64,000 nt of DNA, taken from NCBI GenBank assembly GCA_032717465.1, contig CM064666.1:22157232-22221231 (forward strand), read 5' to 3'. Positions 10,718 to 21,206 of this stretch are shown here, piece by piece (within the stretch, counting starts at the first letter, position 1; the number at the start of each line of letters is the position of its first letter). The notes below the pieces were generated by a model, which was not told the DNA's origin, did not search any database, and worked only from the letters and a program-made list of their open reading frames with translations. This DNA comes from Coenobita brevimanus (Eukaryota; Arthropoda; Malacostraca; Decapoda; Coenobitidae). The translations under genes were made by a program, and so were the position numbers.

Positions 10718-10754
10718 ACTGCTAGGTAAATGCATTATTTCTTATTTATATCCG

Positions 10755-10878
10755 GTTAGGTTAGGTTAGATGAGGTTTGGTTAATGTCATGGGGGGTCTG
10801 GGGGGCGAAGCCCCTCAGTTAGGAAGCACGGCCAGGGTTGGGGGGTCTGGGGGCGAAGCCCCACAGTTAGGAAATACG
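10755..10878. repeat. short TTAGG run and duplicated G-rich module
   Basis: GGTTAGGTTAGGTTAG at about 10,754 resembles the arthropod telomere repeat. It is followed by two copies of a roughly 40-bp module (10,791-10,830 and 10,840-10,878), each containing GTCTGGGGG and the small hairpin GGGGC-GAA-GCCCC. Confidence 0.6.
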
Positions 10879-11080
10879 AACTCCCTAAGAAGCTTAAGAT
10901 TATTTTCTTCCGAAGGATTTTAGTGTTTTTCGTTTGATTTTGATAACAGTTCCAGTAGGAAATCATTCGCTTTTGCGTTTTTCCCCCACCCAACACCCCG
11001 GTGTCCCACAGGTCCCCCAGTATTCTTGGGGGGAGGGGGAAGAACCGCAAAAAAATACGTTTCACGTGATAATAGGCGTC

Positions 11081-11247
11081 CAACCTGAGTGTTTTCTGTT
11101 GTTTTTGGTGTGATTTTTTTTTCATTTGGACCGGTCCTTTCCACCGGAAGTCGCTAGTGGCGTTCAACAAAAACTAGCGACTTGCGATAGAAACGAAGGT
11201 CAAAATCGATCGAATCACACCAAAAACAACAGGAAACACTCAGGTTG
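11081..11247. mobile_element. foldback (MITE-like) element
   Basis: The 35-base arms, 11,081-11,115 (CAACCTGAGTG...) and 11,213-11,247 (...CACTCAGGTTG), are reverse complements with one mismatch. The 97-bp loop contains a second nested inverted repeat of 11 bases (AAGTCGCTAGT at 11,148, ACTAGCGACTT at 11,173). No coding capacity. The family is unknown and a TSD is not obvious. Confidence 0.65.
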
Positions 11248-12521
11248 GATGAAAAATTCGGATAAGGGCAACGTGTAAAAATTGTCCGAAATTGACATGA
11301 AAATCATTAGACGGTATCTGTATTTATACAGTACAAGGAATACAATGGAAGGTTGTCACCCATTATCATCATCATCATGACTCCTTCGCCATCTCAAGGA
11401 TGAGCCAAATTACAGAAGTAAAAAAATTACTAACAACACGCATATTAAAATGGGATCATACACAATTCAGTCCTCCGGAATTCTGACTCCACTTCACAGT
11501 TCTAATTGTCTGTTTCTTGATTCATCGTTTAATGCCTCATCAGGATCGTTGGGGCCCCTAAGAGGCAAGTAAACCAATCGCTTTCAGTGAATAGCGTCGG
11601 ATGAGCAATAAACCTCAATCAACCATGGAATTTAAGTTATCGACCACCTTCGGTTGGAGCTCCTTTATCCGTTACATCGTTAGGCGTCAATTTGCTGGCT
11701 ACTGTATATGGTCATCATACAACGGATTCAAATTTTCTGGATTACAGGATACGGTTTAAGTCAGTGCAGTCACTAAACGAGTGGATAGGAGGCTATCCCA
11801 TCTGAAGATCGTCAGTTTTCAGAACATGACTATTGAACTTTCTTCCTTACCAGCAGTGCTACAGTTTGAAAACTGAAGTGAGTTTCAGTAAATGCTAGGG
11901 TCTGTTTCCATAGGTATCACAGGTATTCTGCAATTATTTAAAAGAATGTTGGAAGAGTCTAGGTAAGGGTTTGGCACTCCTCTTTTTTACCTAGATAGTC
12001 GTCAGACTAACTTTGTTTGTTAGGTAATATGAAACACATTTGTGTGATTGCTTATGGCTACGAGGTGAAGTCATATTGCAGAGGCCTGACTAGTGAGTGA
12101 ATGAATGCTTGGCCTATTTCGTTAGGCATGCTATTTTTCAGGCATTCCATCAACCATGTTCTTCATTTTCCTTGGTTTCTGGGTAACAGGTCGTCCTCAG
12201 GTCGTTCTAGTTAGGTTAGAATAGATTAATATTGGTAAGTCCGGTCGGGTTAGGTTAGATTAGCTAAGGTCAGTTATTTTAACTGAAAATATCTTAGGTG
12301 ATATAAATACATACTCTGAAATAATTCACATTATTTAATAATGTTCACAGAATCAGATTAGGAGTTTCTGACTCATGCACAACCATAATGAATTACACAC
12401 GATTTGATTTTTGTGTTCATTTTGACTCCGCTTATTGGCTTTTGTTTTTATTTAAGCAATGTTGAAGTGAATTTTAATTTTAAAAATTAGTATGGCCTAT
12501 TGCTCTTCATAAAATTTCAGG
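11248..12521. other. unassigned AT-rich region
   Basis: No frame above about 60 codons with family features. It contains a short (ATC)n near 11,365 and a second TTAGGTTAG-rich patch at about 12,205-12,265. Confidence 0.5.
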
Positions 12522-12557
12522 GATGATGATGATGATGGTGATGATAATGATGATGAT
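12522..12557. repeat. imperfect (GAT)n trinucleotide repeat
   Basis: Runs of GAT broken by GGT and AAT units. Confidence 0.9.
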
Positions 12558-13639
12558 TTTTTGTTTTGTAAAGAAGGAACCAAAAGCCCGCATGATTGGG
12601 ATTTTTTCACTTTTGATATTTCGTGTTTTTTTTTAACTAACAATATTCTACGTAATTCGATCGATTTTGAAATTTAATTTTGCCACAAATGACTCCTACC
12701 CCTACAGATGTATGAAGGCAGATACGAAATAAAATCAACAAAATCGATCGAAATTTGTCGCCTGATGTCAGATAAGGAATCCTATCCAAATCGATGGAAA
12801 TGCGTTAAAAACCTACCTGAATCGAATGTAATCTATCATTCATTTATCATTCGTCATCTAATCCTGCGTTGCCCCATGAGGAGCGTAGGATCTCGGGGCT
12901 AGGCAAGTTGGTTGTGACATTAAAGATGACTAGCCTCACTCATCGCTGAGTAGCATGACATTAGCAATAGACCCCAACCACCCCTTGAATATAAAACTGC
13001 ACAGGTTCAGTCCGATTGAAGCGCCTTAATTGTCCATAAAACCACCGGGCGCCATAATTTGCTTATATGGTTGCCACCCAGCGTGGTAAACGGTTTCCTG
13101 GTGTACAACAAACCATTTGGCTTGTCACTCAGTGTCGAGTCACCTGTAGACAGAAGGAAGAGGAAAGAATGAAGGGAAGAAAGACATAAGAGGAAGGGAG
13201 GAAGGAAGAGAGAATAGGTCAGGCACCAGAGAACAGCACTGCATCAAGTGAGTGGATGGTGAGCTCCCCCACCTACCACTAACCAACCTATCATAACCAA
13301 ACTGATTCTAACCTTGTCCAAAATGGGGAGGGATCGCTCCTATCAACCCCCCCTCCCCGTTCGTGTCATTAAGCAACCAGAATTTAACCTAACATTGAAA
13401 TTAGCTCAAACCATCATAAAGACGCATTTGTTGTGGTTATGATATAGATATAAAATCCTGATGTAGGGCTACACCGGAAAAAAAAAAAAAATACTGAATT
13501 CATAATATTACCTCAGCCAAAAGTTAAAGCCATCGGCTTCCGTCTCCTTCATGTCGCTTCCAAGTATATGTACAGATACTCACAAAAGTCGTGGCCCATC
13601 TTCAGACGGTCCCTTGTTTTTTGATGTGATAACACTGTA
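12558..13639. other. unassigned region
   Basis: No recognisable gene. CCTCACTCATCGCTGAG at about 12,934 is loosely similar to the arms of the inverted repeat at 9,807-9,921. An A-run lies at about 13,478. Confidence 0.4.
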
Positions 13640-13828
13640 AGCCTTACAGCCTCACCACAACTAAGTACGCCAAACCGTGCATCTCACCATAGCGAAGCAC
13701 ACCAAACCATGCACCATCACCATGACAAACCACACTGCACATCACACGGCACACCACACTACCACGCAATTCACCATACCAAATCATTCCGTGCAAAACA
13801 TGACACATCCCATTACATCATACCACAA
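13640..13828. repeat. degenerate CACACCA-type minisatellite
   Basis: Irregular repeats of ACCACAC and CACCATA units. Its histidine-rich translation is a by-product of this repeat and not a gene. Confidence 0.7.
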
Positions 13829-14185
13829 ATTGTGACTTGGTGGAATGAGGAGTGTGCTTTGTCCAGGAGAATCTACAAAACTGTTAGTAGAAGGTACAGG
13901 AAAAATAGATGCCGTCTTTTTAAAAATTCAGTTCAAGAAAGCTCGTGCCCCTTATCGGTAAGTTCTAAAAAACTCACGTCACACATCATAGAGAACTTGT
14001 TTCATATGTTACTTGGTCCGCTTTTTTACCATTAGTCTGGAAGAAGTTGAGGAAAATAACGGGCAAGTATTCGTCCTTTCCTCCCTTAGTACTACAGGGG
14101 TCCTCTATCCAACATCTCTGAGGTAGCTTCAGCCCTGGCAGGGCACTTTTATATTTCTAAATCAGATTTCGTCAAGCCAACCCTC
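13826..14185 (+). pseudogene. Jockey-like LINE fragment (endonuclease-RT linker)
   Basis: The frame from 13,830 gives VTWWNEECALSRRIYK, the WWN-EC block that follows the endonuclease in Jockey/I-type ORF2. After an unrelated or frameshifted stretch, VWKKLRKITGKYSSFPPL is read from about 14,033 and EVASALAGHFY from about 14,120 in another frame. At least two breaks are present and no RT core follows. Confidence 0.65.
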
Positions 14186-14194
14186 TCAGGCACG

Positions 14195-14306
14195 GTCACG
14201 CGATTCGCGTGACGTGGCCTGCATTGTGAAAAGGCACAGTCACGCAAATTGCGTGGTTTAAGCACCAAAATAATCGTCAGAAAAAAACTTATAAGCCGAT
14301 TTGCGT
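14195..14306. repeat. cluster of CACGC/GCGTG palindromes
   Basis: GTCACGCGATTCGCGTGAC at 14,195-14,213 is a perfect palindrome with one central base. CACGCAAATTGCGTG at 14,241-14,255 is a second one. A half-site ATTTGCGTGAT lies at about 14,297. Spacing is about 46-50 bases. Confidence 0.75.
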
Positions 14307-15104
14307 GATTTTTTTATGCGTCATAGCGCCGCCAATGCTCTCTCGAGGTAAGTTATTGGCAACACTGTGTCGCTTCATCTACTTCAGCCTGCTCCCTCCA
14401 ACCTCAGTCATTGTCAAGCAGCCAGGCGGTGGGTGTGACAGCTCACGGTTCCCTTTAAATCCTCCATTATTTTCCCCGTCTCGCCCGAAGCAAAGGCCCC
14501 TATTGACTCAGTGTGATAATACATTGTATGTGAACATATAGTGACGTGATATTGTCGATGGAACATACATATATGTGTTGAAAAGGAATAATGGCGGTTA
14601 GGAATCGTTGGCCCTTGGAGACAGACGCATGGTCAGTGTAGTGGGGTTTTGCCACTCCGCCCCCCTGTAGGCCTTATGGCGTGAGTTGAAATACGTCAAT
14701 AAATGAAGCCAAGGCCTAAATATATATTGTGTGAAAGTTGCTGTGGATGGCATGGTGAAATTATGGAGCCAGCAAGTGTTACGGACGGCGTAGGGGCAAC
14801 CCGGAAGTCGGGAGGGGAGAATTGTAGCGGTGTTTTATGGCTTGAATTATTGTGATTCTGATCGTGTAAATGCGCATGAAACTGTATCAAATATACGTAA
14901 AACATGCAGTAATTGCGTATGGAATTATATGAAATATACGTAAAACATGCTATGAGTTTCCGTGAACGAGTGTGGTGTGTGCCAAAAATAGCATTGCCTC
15001 ATACTCTCAGGGATAAAATGACGGTATAATGCAGTCACGAGCGGAATATTTGCCGAGGTTGTGGTTGATGCATTGTTTTAGTAATGTATTTGTGTCTGAT
15101 ATCG
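14307..15104. other. unassigned region
   Basis: No gene recognised. It includes two nearby copies of ATATACGTAAAACATGC (about 14,890 and 14,937), which share the TACGTAAA/TACGTGAA theme of the tandem units that follow. Confidence 0.4.
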
Positions 15105-16077
15105 TGTGAAATGCACATGAAATGTGCCGTATGTGCTCGTGAATGCATAAAAGTTAGGGTTAGCAATAGTTTAGCATCAGGTGTGAAGGGGAAGGAATGG
15201 ACGGCTATGAACACGTGATGTAATTGCGCAGGTACTGTACGTTGATGTGACATGTAGTAATAACGTATGATTATTATATAATTTACGTGAAGTGTGCCGC
15301 GAGTGTTAGTGTACGTGCGTATCCTTGATTAGCGATAGTTCAGAGGAAGGTGAGCTGGCAAGGTGTCGACGACTACGAACGCCGGAGGTAATTGCACAGG
15401 TAATGTACGTTGATGTGACCTTTAGTAATAACATGCTTATTATATAATGTACGTGAACTGTGCCGCGAGTGTTATAGTACTCTCGCAGCAAGAATTCTGT
15501 TCAGGGTGTGAGAGAATGGAAATTCCCCAAGTGCGACATTGTAATTTTGACCACCAATTTTAGGATTATCACTTTGTTTCCCTGTGAAATGCACGTGAAA
15601 TGTGCCGTATGTGCTCGTGAATGCATAAAAGTTAGGATGTGTAACGCAGGTTAGCAATAGTTTAGCATCAGGTGTGAAAGGGAAGGTATGGATGGCTACA
15701 AACACCTGATGTAATTGCACAGGTAATGTACGTTGATGTGACATGTAGTAATAACGTATGCTTATTATATAATGTACGTGAAGTGTGCAGTGAGTGTTAG
15801 TGTATGTGCGTATCCTTGATTAGCGATAGTTCAGAGACAGGTGAGCTAGGCCAGGTATCGACGCCTCCAAACGCCGGAGGTAATTGCACAGGTAATGTAC
15901 GTTGATGTGACCTTTAGTAATAACATGCTTATTATATAATGTACGTGAACTGTGCCGCGAGTGTTATAGTACTCTCGCAGCAAGAATTCTGTTCAGGGTG
16001 TGAGAGAATGTGGAAATTCCCCAAGTGCGACATTCTAAATTTGACCACCAATTTTAGGATTATCACTTTGTCTCCCG
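15105..16077. repeat. tandem duplication, period 478 bp
   Basis: TGTGAAATGCAC opens unit 1 at 15,105 and unit 2 at 15,583. Both run through TGCATAAAAGTTAGG, CATCAGGTGTGAA, GTACGTTGATGTGAC and a shared 3' block from ACTCTCGCAGCAAGAATTC to GGATTATCACTTTG. Each unit is itself internally duplicated: TAATTGC(A/G)CAGGTA ... TTATTATATAAT(G/T)TACGTGAA occurs twice per unit, about 175 bp apart. No coding frame is conserved. Confidence 0.85.
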
Positions 16078-16097
16078 GTTCACCACCATCCCACCTG

Positions 16098-16099
<2 letters not shown>

Positions 16100-16192
<93 letters not shown>

Positions 16193-16252
16193 TACTGGAA
16201 GCGACTCACCAATTATCGGATTATGACTCTTCCTACCTACCCACATCCCACG

Positions 16253-16299
<47 letters not shown>

Positions 16300-16359
16300 T
16301 CCTGGAAGCGACTCACCAATTATCGGATTATGACTCTTCCTACCTACCCACATCCCTCG

Positions 16360-16396
<37 letters not shown>

Positions 16397-16456
16397 TCCT
16401 GGAAGCGACTCACCAATTATCGGATTATGACCTTACCTACCCACATCCCACGTGTT

Positions 16457-16541
<85 letters not shown>
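16100..16541. repeat. (CT)n/(AT)n microsatellites with 100-bp interspersed unit
   Basis: Four (CT)n blocks alternate with three copies of a unit carrying GAAGCGACTCACCAATTATC and ATCCCACGTGTTT (from about 16,197, 16,303 and 16,400). (AT)n arrays lie at 16,137-16,190 and 16,480-16,541. Confidence 0.9.
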
Positions 16542-16546
<5 letters not shown>

Positions 16547-16741
16547 ATCCTAAAAAGTGACACTCAATGTACTATATAGCTTCCTTTACTATATACAGAA
16601 TATATAAAACACAATTTCAAATAGCACATAGATGGGAAATAAGAGAGAGAGAGGCATGTAGTACGGTTGATTTGGCAGTATGTCTACAGGTGATTCACCA
16701 CGTGGGCCACAGCCTGAACGGACTTCTTCCTGGGAAAGGAC

Positions 16742-16905
16742 TATAGTGTACGTGCGTATTGTTGATTAGCGATAGTTCAGAGACAGGTGAACTTGGCAAG
16801 GTATTATGTACGTGAAGTGTGCAGCGAGTGTTAGTGTACGTGCGCATCCTTGATTAGCGATAGTTTAGAGGAACGTGTGCTTGGAAAGGTAAGGACATCA
16901 AGGAA
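16742..16905. repeat. two degenerate partial copies of the 478-bp family
   Basis: GTGTACGTGCGTAT ... TTGATTAGCGATAGTTCAGAG, known from 15,310 and 15,807, recurs at about 16,747 and again (with GTGCGCATCC) at about 16,836. The family therefore extends past the microsatellites. Confidence 0.75.
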
Positions 16906-16907
16906 TC

Positions 16908-17085
16908 AGGGACGTCAGTGGACAGGTACTGTTCCTTGCAACGCCGGGCAACGACGGACGTCGGTGGACAGGTACTGTACCTTGCAACGCCGGGCAATCA
17001 AGGACGTCGGTGGACAAGGTACTGTACCTTGCAACGCCGAGCAATCAAGGACGTCGGTGGACAAGGTACTGTACCATGCAAAGAC
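16908..17085. repeat. minisatellite with palindromic core, about 4 copies
   Basis: Units of about 46 bases contain GGACGTCGGTGGACAAGG, then TACTGTACCTTGCAACGCCG. Each core AAGGTAC-T-GTACCTT is a palindrome with one central base in the later copies. Confidence 0.9.
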
Positions 17086-17220
17086 AATTCTTCACACATA
17101 TATTTTCTGCATACAATGCTTGTGATATGTCCCACGAGTGTTCGTGGCAAATATTGTACCATGTGTTGGGTGAATTTTGGGGGAAGTTGGGAAAATATTT
17201 ATATATATATAATTTTTGTG

Positions 17221-17334
17221 GAAGAGAGAACATAAGAACATAAGAAGAGAGGATAACTGCAGTAGGCCGGTTGGCCCATGCTAGGCAGCTCCTAGAAGAG
17301 TAACTGAACTACTAGAATGAGATAAGGATAGCAA

Positions 17335-17335
<1 letters not shown>
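17221..17335. repeat. dispersed repeat of decapod type
   Basis: GAACATAAGAACATAAGAAG followed by GGCCGGTTGGCCCATGCTAGGCAGCTCC. I recognise this pattern from many decapod crustacean sequences, where it is common, and it is part of the basis for the organism call. Confidence 0.6.
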
Positions 17336-18239
<904 letters not shown>

Positions 18240-18492
18240 TATGGCACACACCCACGGACGACAATGAACAGTTATGAGAGCATGGAAAAACACTGAACAG
18301 GCATCGTTCATGTGAAATGTTCGTATATGGTGCAGCGATTGGTCCTTTGGAAACATAACATCACCTGTGTAGTGATACTCGTAGTGGAAGGTGTTGCATG
18401 AGGGTGGATAATATCTCTTGTTTTACAGCACAGAACCTAAAAAGACATTGTACTTATTCTGAAAAATAACTGCCAAGGATCAACATCACAGC

Positions 18493-20199
18493 ATGGACAG
18501 GAAGGGACTATCATCCGAGGAGTGGCAGAGGGTTCTGTTCGAGGAGGAGACGACAAGCGAGGAGGATGAGGAGATTAGCAGTGCTTCAAATGAGGAGGAC
18601 TGGGTTGAGATAGAGGAGCACACCCCTCAGGCGTCTGGACCACCACGCCTGCCAACACGGGAGCGGACACCAACACCACCGGTGTCCGAAGTTTCAACCC
18701 AGCCATTGTCCCCACTTCAACAACAGGCATCATCTCCTCTGGGACCTCTCAGACCAAGAGCGATCACTGTCTCTCCTCCTCTTGCCTCCAGTTACCCCTT
18801 GGCCGGCCTGACGTCCCCGGCAGGGCCGAGTTTTGTGACACTGGCACCTGCACGCCATGCAATTTCTGCACTGGAACTGGTACAGGATGCGACTGTGTCA
18901 TCCTCCCCTGGCCGGGCCGCAAGAGGAGACACCATCACTGCCCCCGACGAGGAGACAGTGTCATCATCCTTGTCATCATCACCACCTTCACCTCCACGAG
19001 GACGCCGCGGTCCTCAGCGTGGCCATGGAGGCCGGCCACGGGGTCGCCGAGGAGGCACGAGGGTGTCGGAACCCCGACCCACTGCGACCCGTGCGAGAGG
19101 TGTTGACGCACGTGACGAGGGGTGGAGCACTGGCCCATTCACGCCAGCAAATGGGCCCTTTACCGGATACCCGGGGATGAGGGTGGATGCGCCAAGAACT
19201 CCTCTGCAGTTTTTCCAGCTTTTCTTCACCAGGGAGTTGTTGACGTACTTCACCCGCGAGACCAACAACTACGCAGCATTCGTGGGGACTGGTTTGGACT
19301 CATGGTTGATCTGCAGTGAAGAGATGATGGCCAAGTTCCTGGGGATTTACTTCTTCATGGGGGTAATGTCGCTGCCGACCATCAGGCATTACTGGCATCG
19401 TTCCCGCCTCCACAACTACCCCCTTTTTTCGCAAGTGATGAGTGGAAGGCGTTTCAGGGCCATCCTGAAACACTTCCATGCTTTCAACTCGCTTGCCATC
19501 CCCAGGGACAATCAAGACTGGCTCATCAGGGTTCGCACGGTACTCGAGTACCTCCTTCAGCGGTTCCAAAACACTTACCAACCTGAGGAACATCTCAGCC
19601 TGGATGAGGGATCATTGGCTTGGAAGGGGAGGCTCAGCTTCCGCATCTACAACCCAATGAAGCCTGCCATGTATTCCATCAAGTTTTACATCCTGGCTGA
19701 GGCTTCTTCGGGCTACATCTGGAACTTTGAGGTGTATACGGGGCAGAAGAGGACCTTGGAGCAGACAGTATGGAGCCTCGTAGAGCTGCTGAGGGATCAG
19801 GGATACAAAGTTTACATGGACAATTATTACAACTCTGTATCCCTGTGCAAACTCCTCTTCAGTGCAGGAACCTACGTGCGTGGGACCCTACGCCTGGCTA
19901 GAGGAGCACCTAAGCAGCTGCAGGACATCGCAAGGAAAAAGAATCTACCGGAGCCGGGCATCACAGCAATGCACAAAGATAATGTGATGGTGCTGCTGTG
20001 TAAGGACAAGCGCATTGTCAACATGATCTCCACCTTCCACAGCGCAGACACCATCCCAAAGCGGGTTCGAGGGAAGACCGGGGCACGTGACGGGACGACC
20101 AACTACGTCCAGAAGACCGTGAACAAGCCCGTCGTGGTGGATGACTACAATCGCCATATGGGCGGGGTAGACCACTTTGACCAAATGGTAAGTTGTTAA
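18493..20199 (+). CDS. piggyBac-type DDD transposase, lacking the C-terminal region
   Basis: An uninterrupted 568-codon frame starts at an ATG in good context (CAGCATGG). Residues 1-60 are acidic (EEETTSEEDEE), 60-240 are Pro/Ser-rich with an RG-rich patch, and the transposase domain begins near residue 235 (FFQLFFTRELLTYF). The three catalytic aspartates are visible: LDEGSLAWKGR near residue 375, VYMDNYYNS near 440 and GGVDHFDQM near 560. The family normally continues another 100 or so residues, ending in a Cys-rich zinc-binding domain. Here the frame stops (VSC-stop) right after VDHFDQM. The bases there, ATG|GTAAGT, are also a good splice donor, so the rest could be in another exon, or the gene could be truncated. 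It is GC-rich compared with its surroundings. An acceptor-like TTGTTTTACAG lies at 18,418. No flanking TTAA with terminal repeats was identified. A domesticated PGBD-like gene is possible but unproven. Confidence 0.8.
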   Translation: MDRKGLSSEEWQRVLFEEETTSEEDEEISSASNEEDWVEIEEHTPQASGPPRLPTRERTPTPPVSEVSTQPLSPLQQQASSPLGPLRPRAITVSPPLASSYPLAGLTSPAGPSFVTLAPARHAISALELVQDATVSSSPGRAARGDTITAPDEETVSSSLSSSPPSPPRGRRGPQRGHGGRPRGRRGGTRVSEPRPTATRARGVDARDEGWSTGPFTPANGPFTGYPGMRVDAPRTPLQFFQLFFTRELLTYFTRETNNYAAFVGTGLDSWLICSEEMMAKFLGIYFFMGVMSLPTIRHYWHRSRLHNYPLFSQVMSGRRFRAILKHFHAFNSLAIPRDNQDWLIRVRTVLEYLLQRFQNTYQPEEHLSLDEGSLAWKGRLSFRIYNPMKPAMYSIKFYILAEASSGYIWNFEVYTGQKRTLEQTVWSLVELLRDQGYKVYMDNYYNSVSLCKLLFSAGTYVRGTLRLARGAPKQLQDIARKKNLPEPGITAMHKDNVMVLLCKDKRIVNMISTFHSADTIPKRVRGKTGARDGTTNYVQKTVNKPVVVDDYNRHMGGVDHFDQMVSC

Positions 20200-20394
20200 A
20201 ATATCTACATAGATAAAGGTATAATGAGTGACAATAAGTTAACCTAGAATATATATTTCACATTATGCAAATTAACTACATATGAACACAGTGACCATGT
20301 AGCTGAAACAGTAATTATAACAGTTATCTAACAAGGTAAATTCAGTGCTTTCAAAGTCTGCTGTAAACAGCTTGTCTACCAACATAACATATAG

Positions 20395-20811
20395 CTATAA
20401 ACCATTGGGTATCTCATACTTAGTCCACCCATCATTTGCAAGAATCACATCCTGTTGTGTCGTTCGCTGCCCTTCTTCCCATGTGTATATCAAGTTACCC
20501 CACAAGTTTTCAATGGGGTTCATCCCACAACCCCGACTCGGCATGTCCAGTAGTTCCAGGTTGAGATGGTCGTCAAACCATCTCTAGACCATATGGGCTG
20601 TGTGCACTGGACACTTTTCATGGGCAAACAGTATCGGCTCGGGAAAAGGGCAGTCCTGCTCATAGAATGAAGAGAGAAAATCCTCTTCAAGAATTTCAAG
20701 ATACTTTGCTGCTGTGACGGCGTCAATGTGAGAGTGACAACCCGTGCCATGGAGACATACACATCCCCACACATTACACATGACTTGCCCACAAAGTACT
20801 TCTTTATACAT
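20395..20811 (-). pseudogene. Tc1-like transposase fragment
   Basis: The minus-strand frame reads NVWGCVCLHGTG, VTAAKYLEILEEDFL, CPVHTAHMV, then a TAG at about 20,586, then RWFDDHLNLELLDMPS and MNPIENLWG. This is the second half of a Tc1-type DDE domain. The last catalytic Glu is in NPIENLWG. The second Asp, normally just before the NxPVHTA block, is replaced (HEKCPVHTA). The first Asp region is absent. It ends at TAG 20,395-20,397. It lies tail-to-tail with the piggyBac frame. Confidence 0.75.
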
Positions 20812-20922
20812 GTTTTGAGCGTTGTATCTATTATCAAAAAATAAATCAAATGTTATTTGGTATCGTTACACCCATGTGTATTAAGAAATGGGGTACGGTA
20901 TGTGTCTAAAGCGTCAGCCATA

Positions 20923-21206
20923 ATAAAACTATTGTCTTTAATACTCCTAGGGTGTTGCCAATCTCCAATACCATTCTTTCTCTTGCTAACAGTTCGACCT
21001 CGAAGGACGGTACTATCCTGCTGCTGGTTCATCATTCATATCTCTACTCCGTGCTAGGTTTATGATAAAACTATTGTCTTTAATACTCCCAGGGTGTTGC
21101 CAATCTCCAATACCATCCTTTCTCTTGCCAACAGTTCGACCTCGAAGGACGGTACTATCCTGCTGCTGGTTCATCATTCATATCTCTACTCCGTGCTAGG
21201 TTTATG
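20923..21206. repeat. 142-bp tandem duplication
   Basis: ATAAAACTATTGTCTTTAAT begins at 20,923 and at 21,065. The units differ at only a few positions (for example CTCCTAGGG against CTCCCAGGG). On the minus strand the block can encode a basic segment (LRGRTVSKRK) that I do not recognise. Confidence 0.9.

Noticed and set aside
10754..10770. Telomere
   Set aside because: Only about three TTAGG units. Short interstitial runs are common in arthropods.
13709..14035. Histidine-rich ORF starting MHHHH
   Set aside because: Its first half is a CACACCA minisatellite. Only the later WWN-EC segment is LINE-derived.
15105..16077. Coding origin for the 478-bp repeat
   Set aside because: The ORFs on either strand are not conserved between the two units.
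16908..17085. CRISPR-like array
   Set aside because: The units are contiguous minisatellite copies without unique spacers, in a eukaryotic context.
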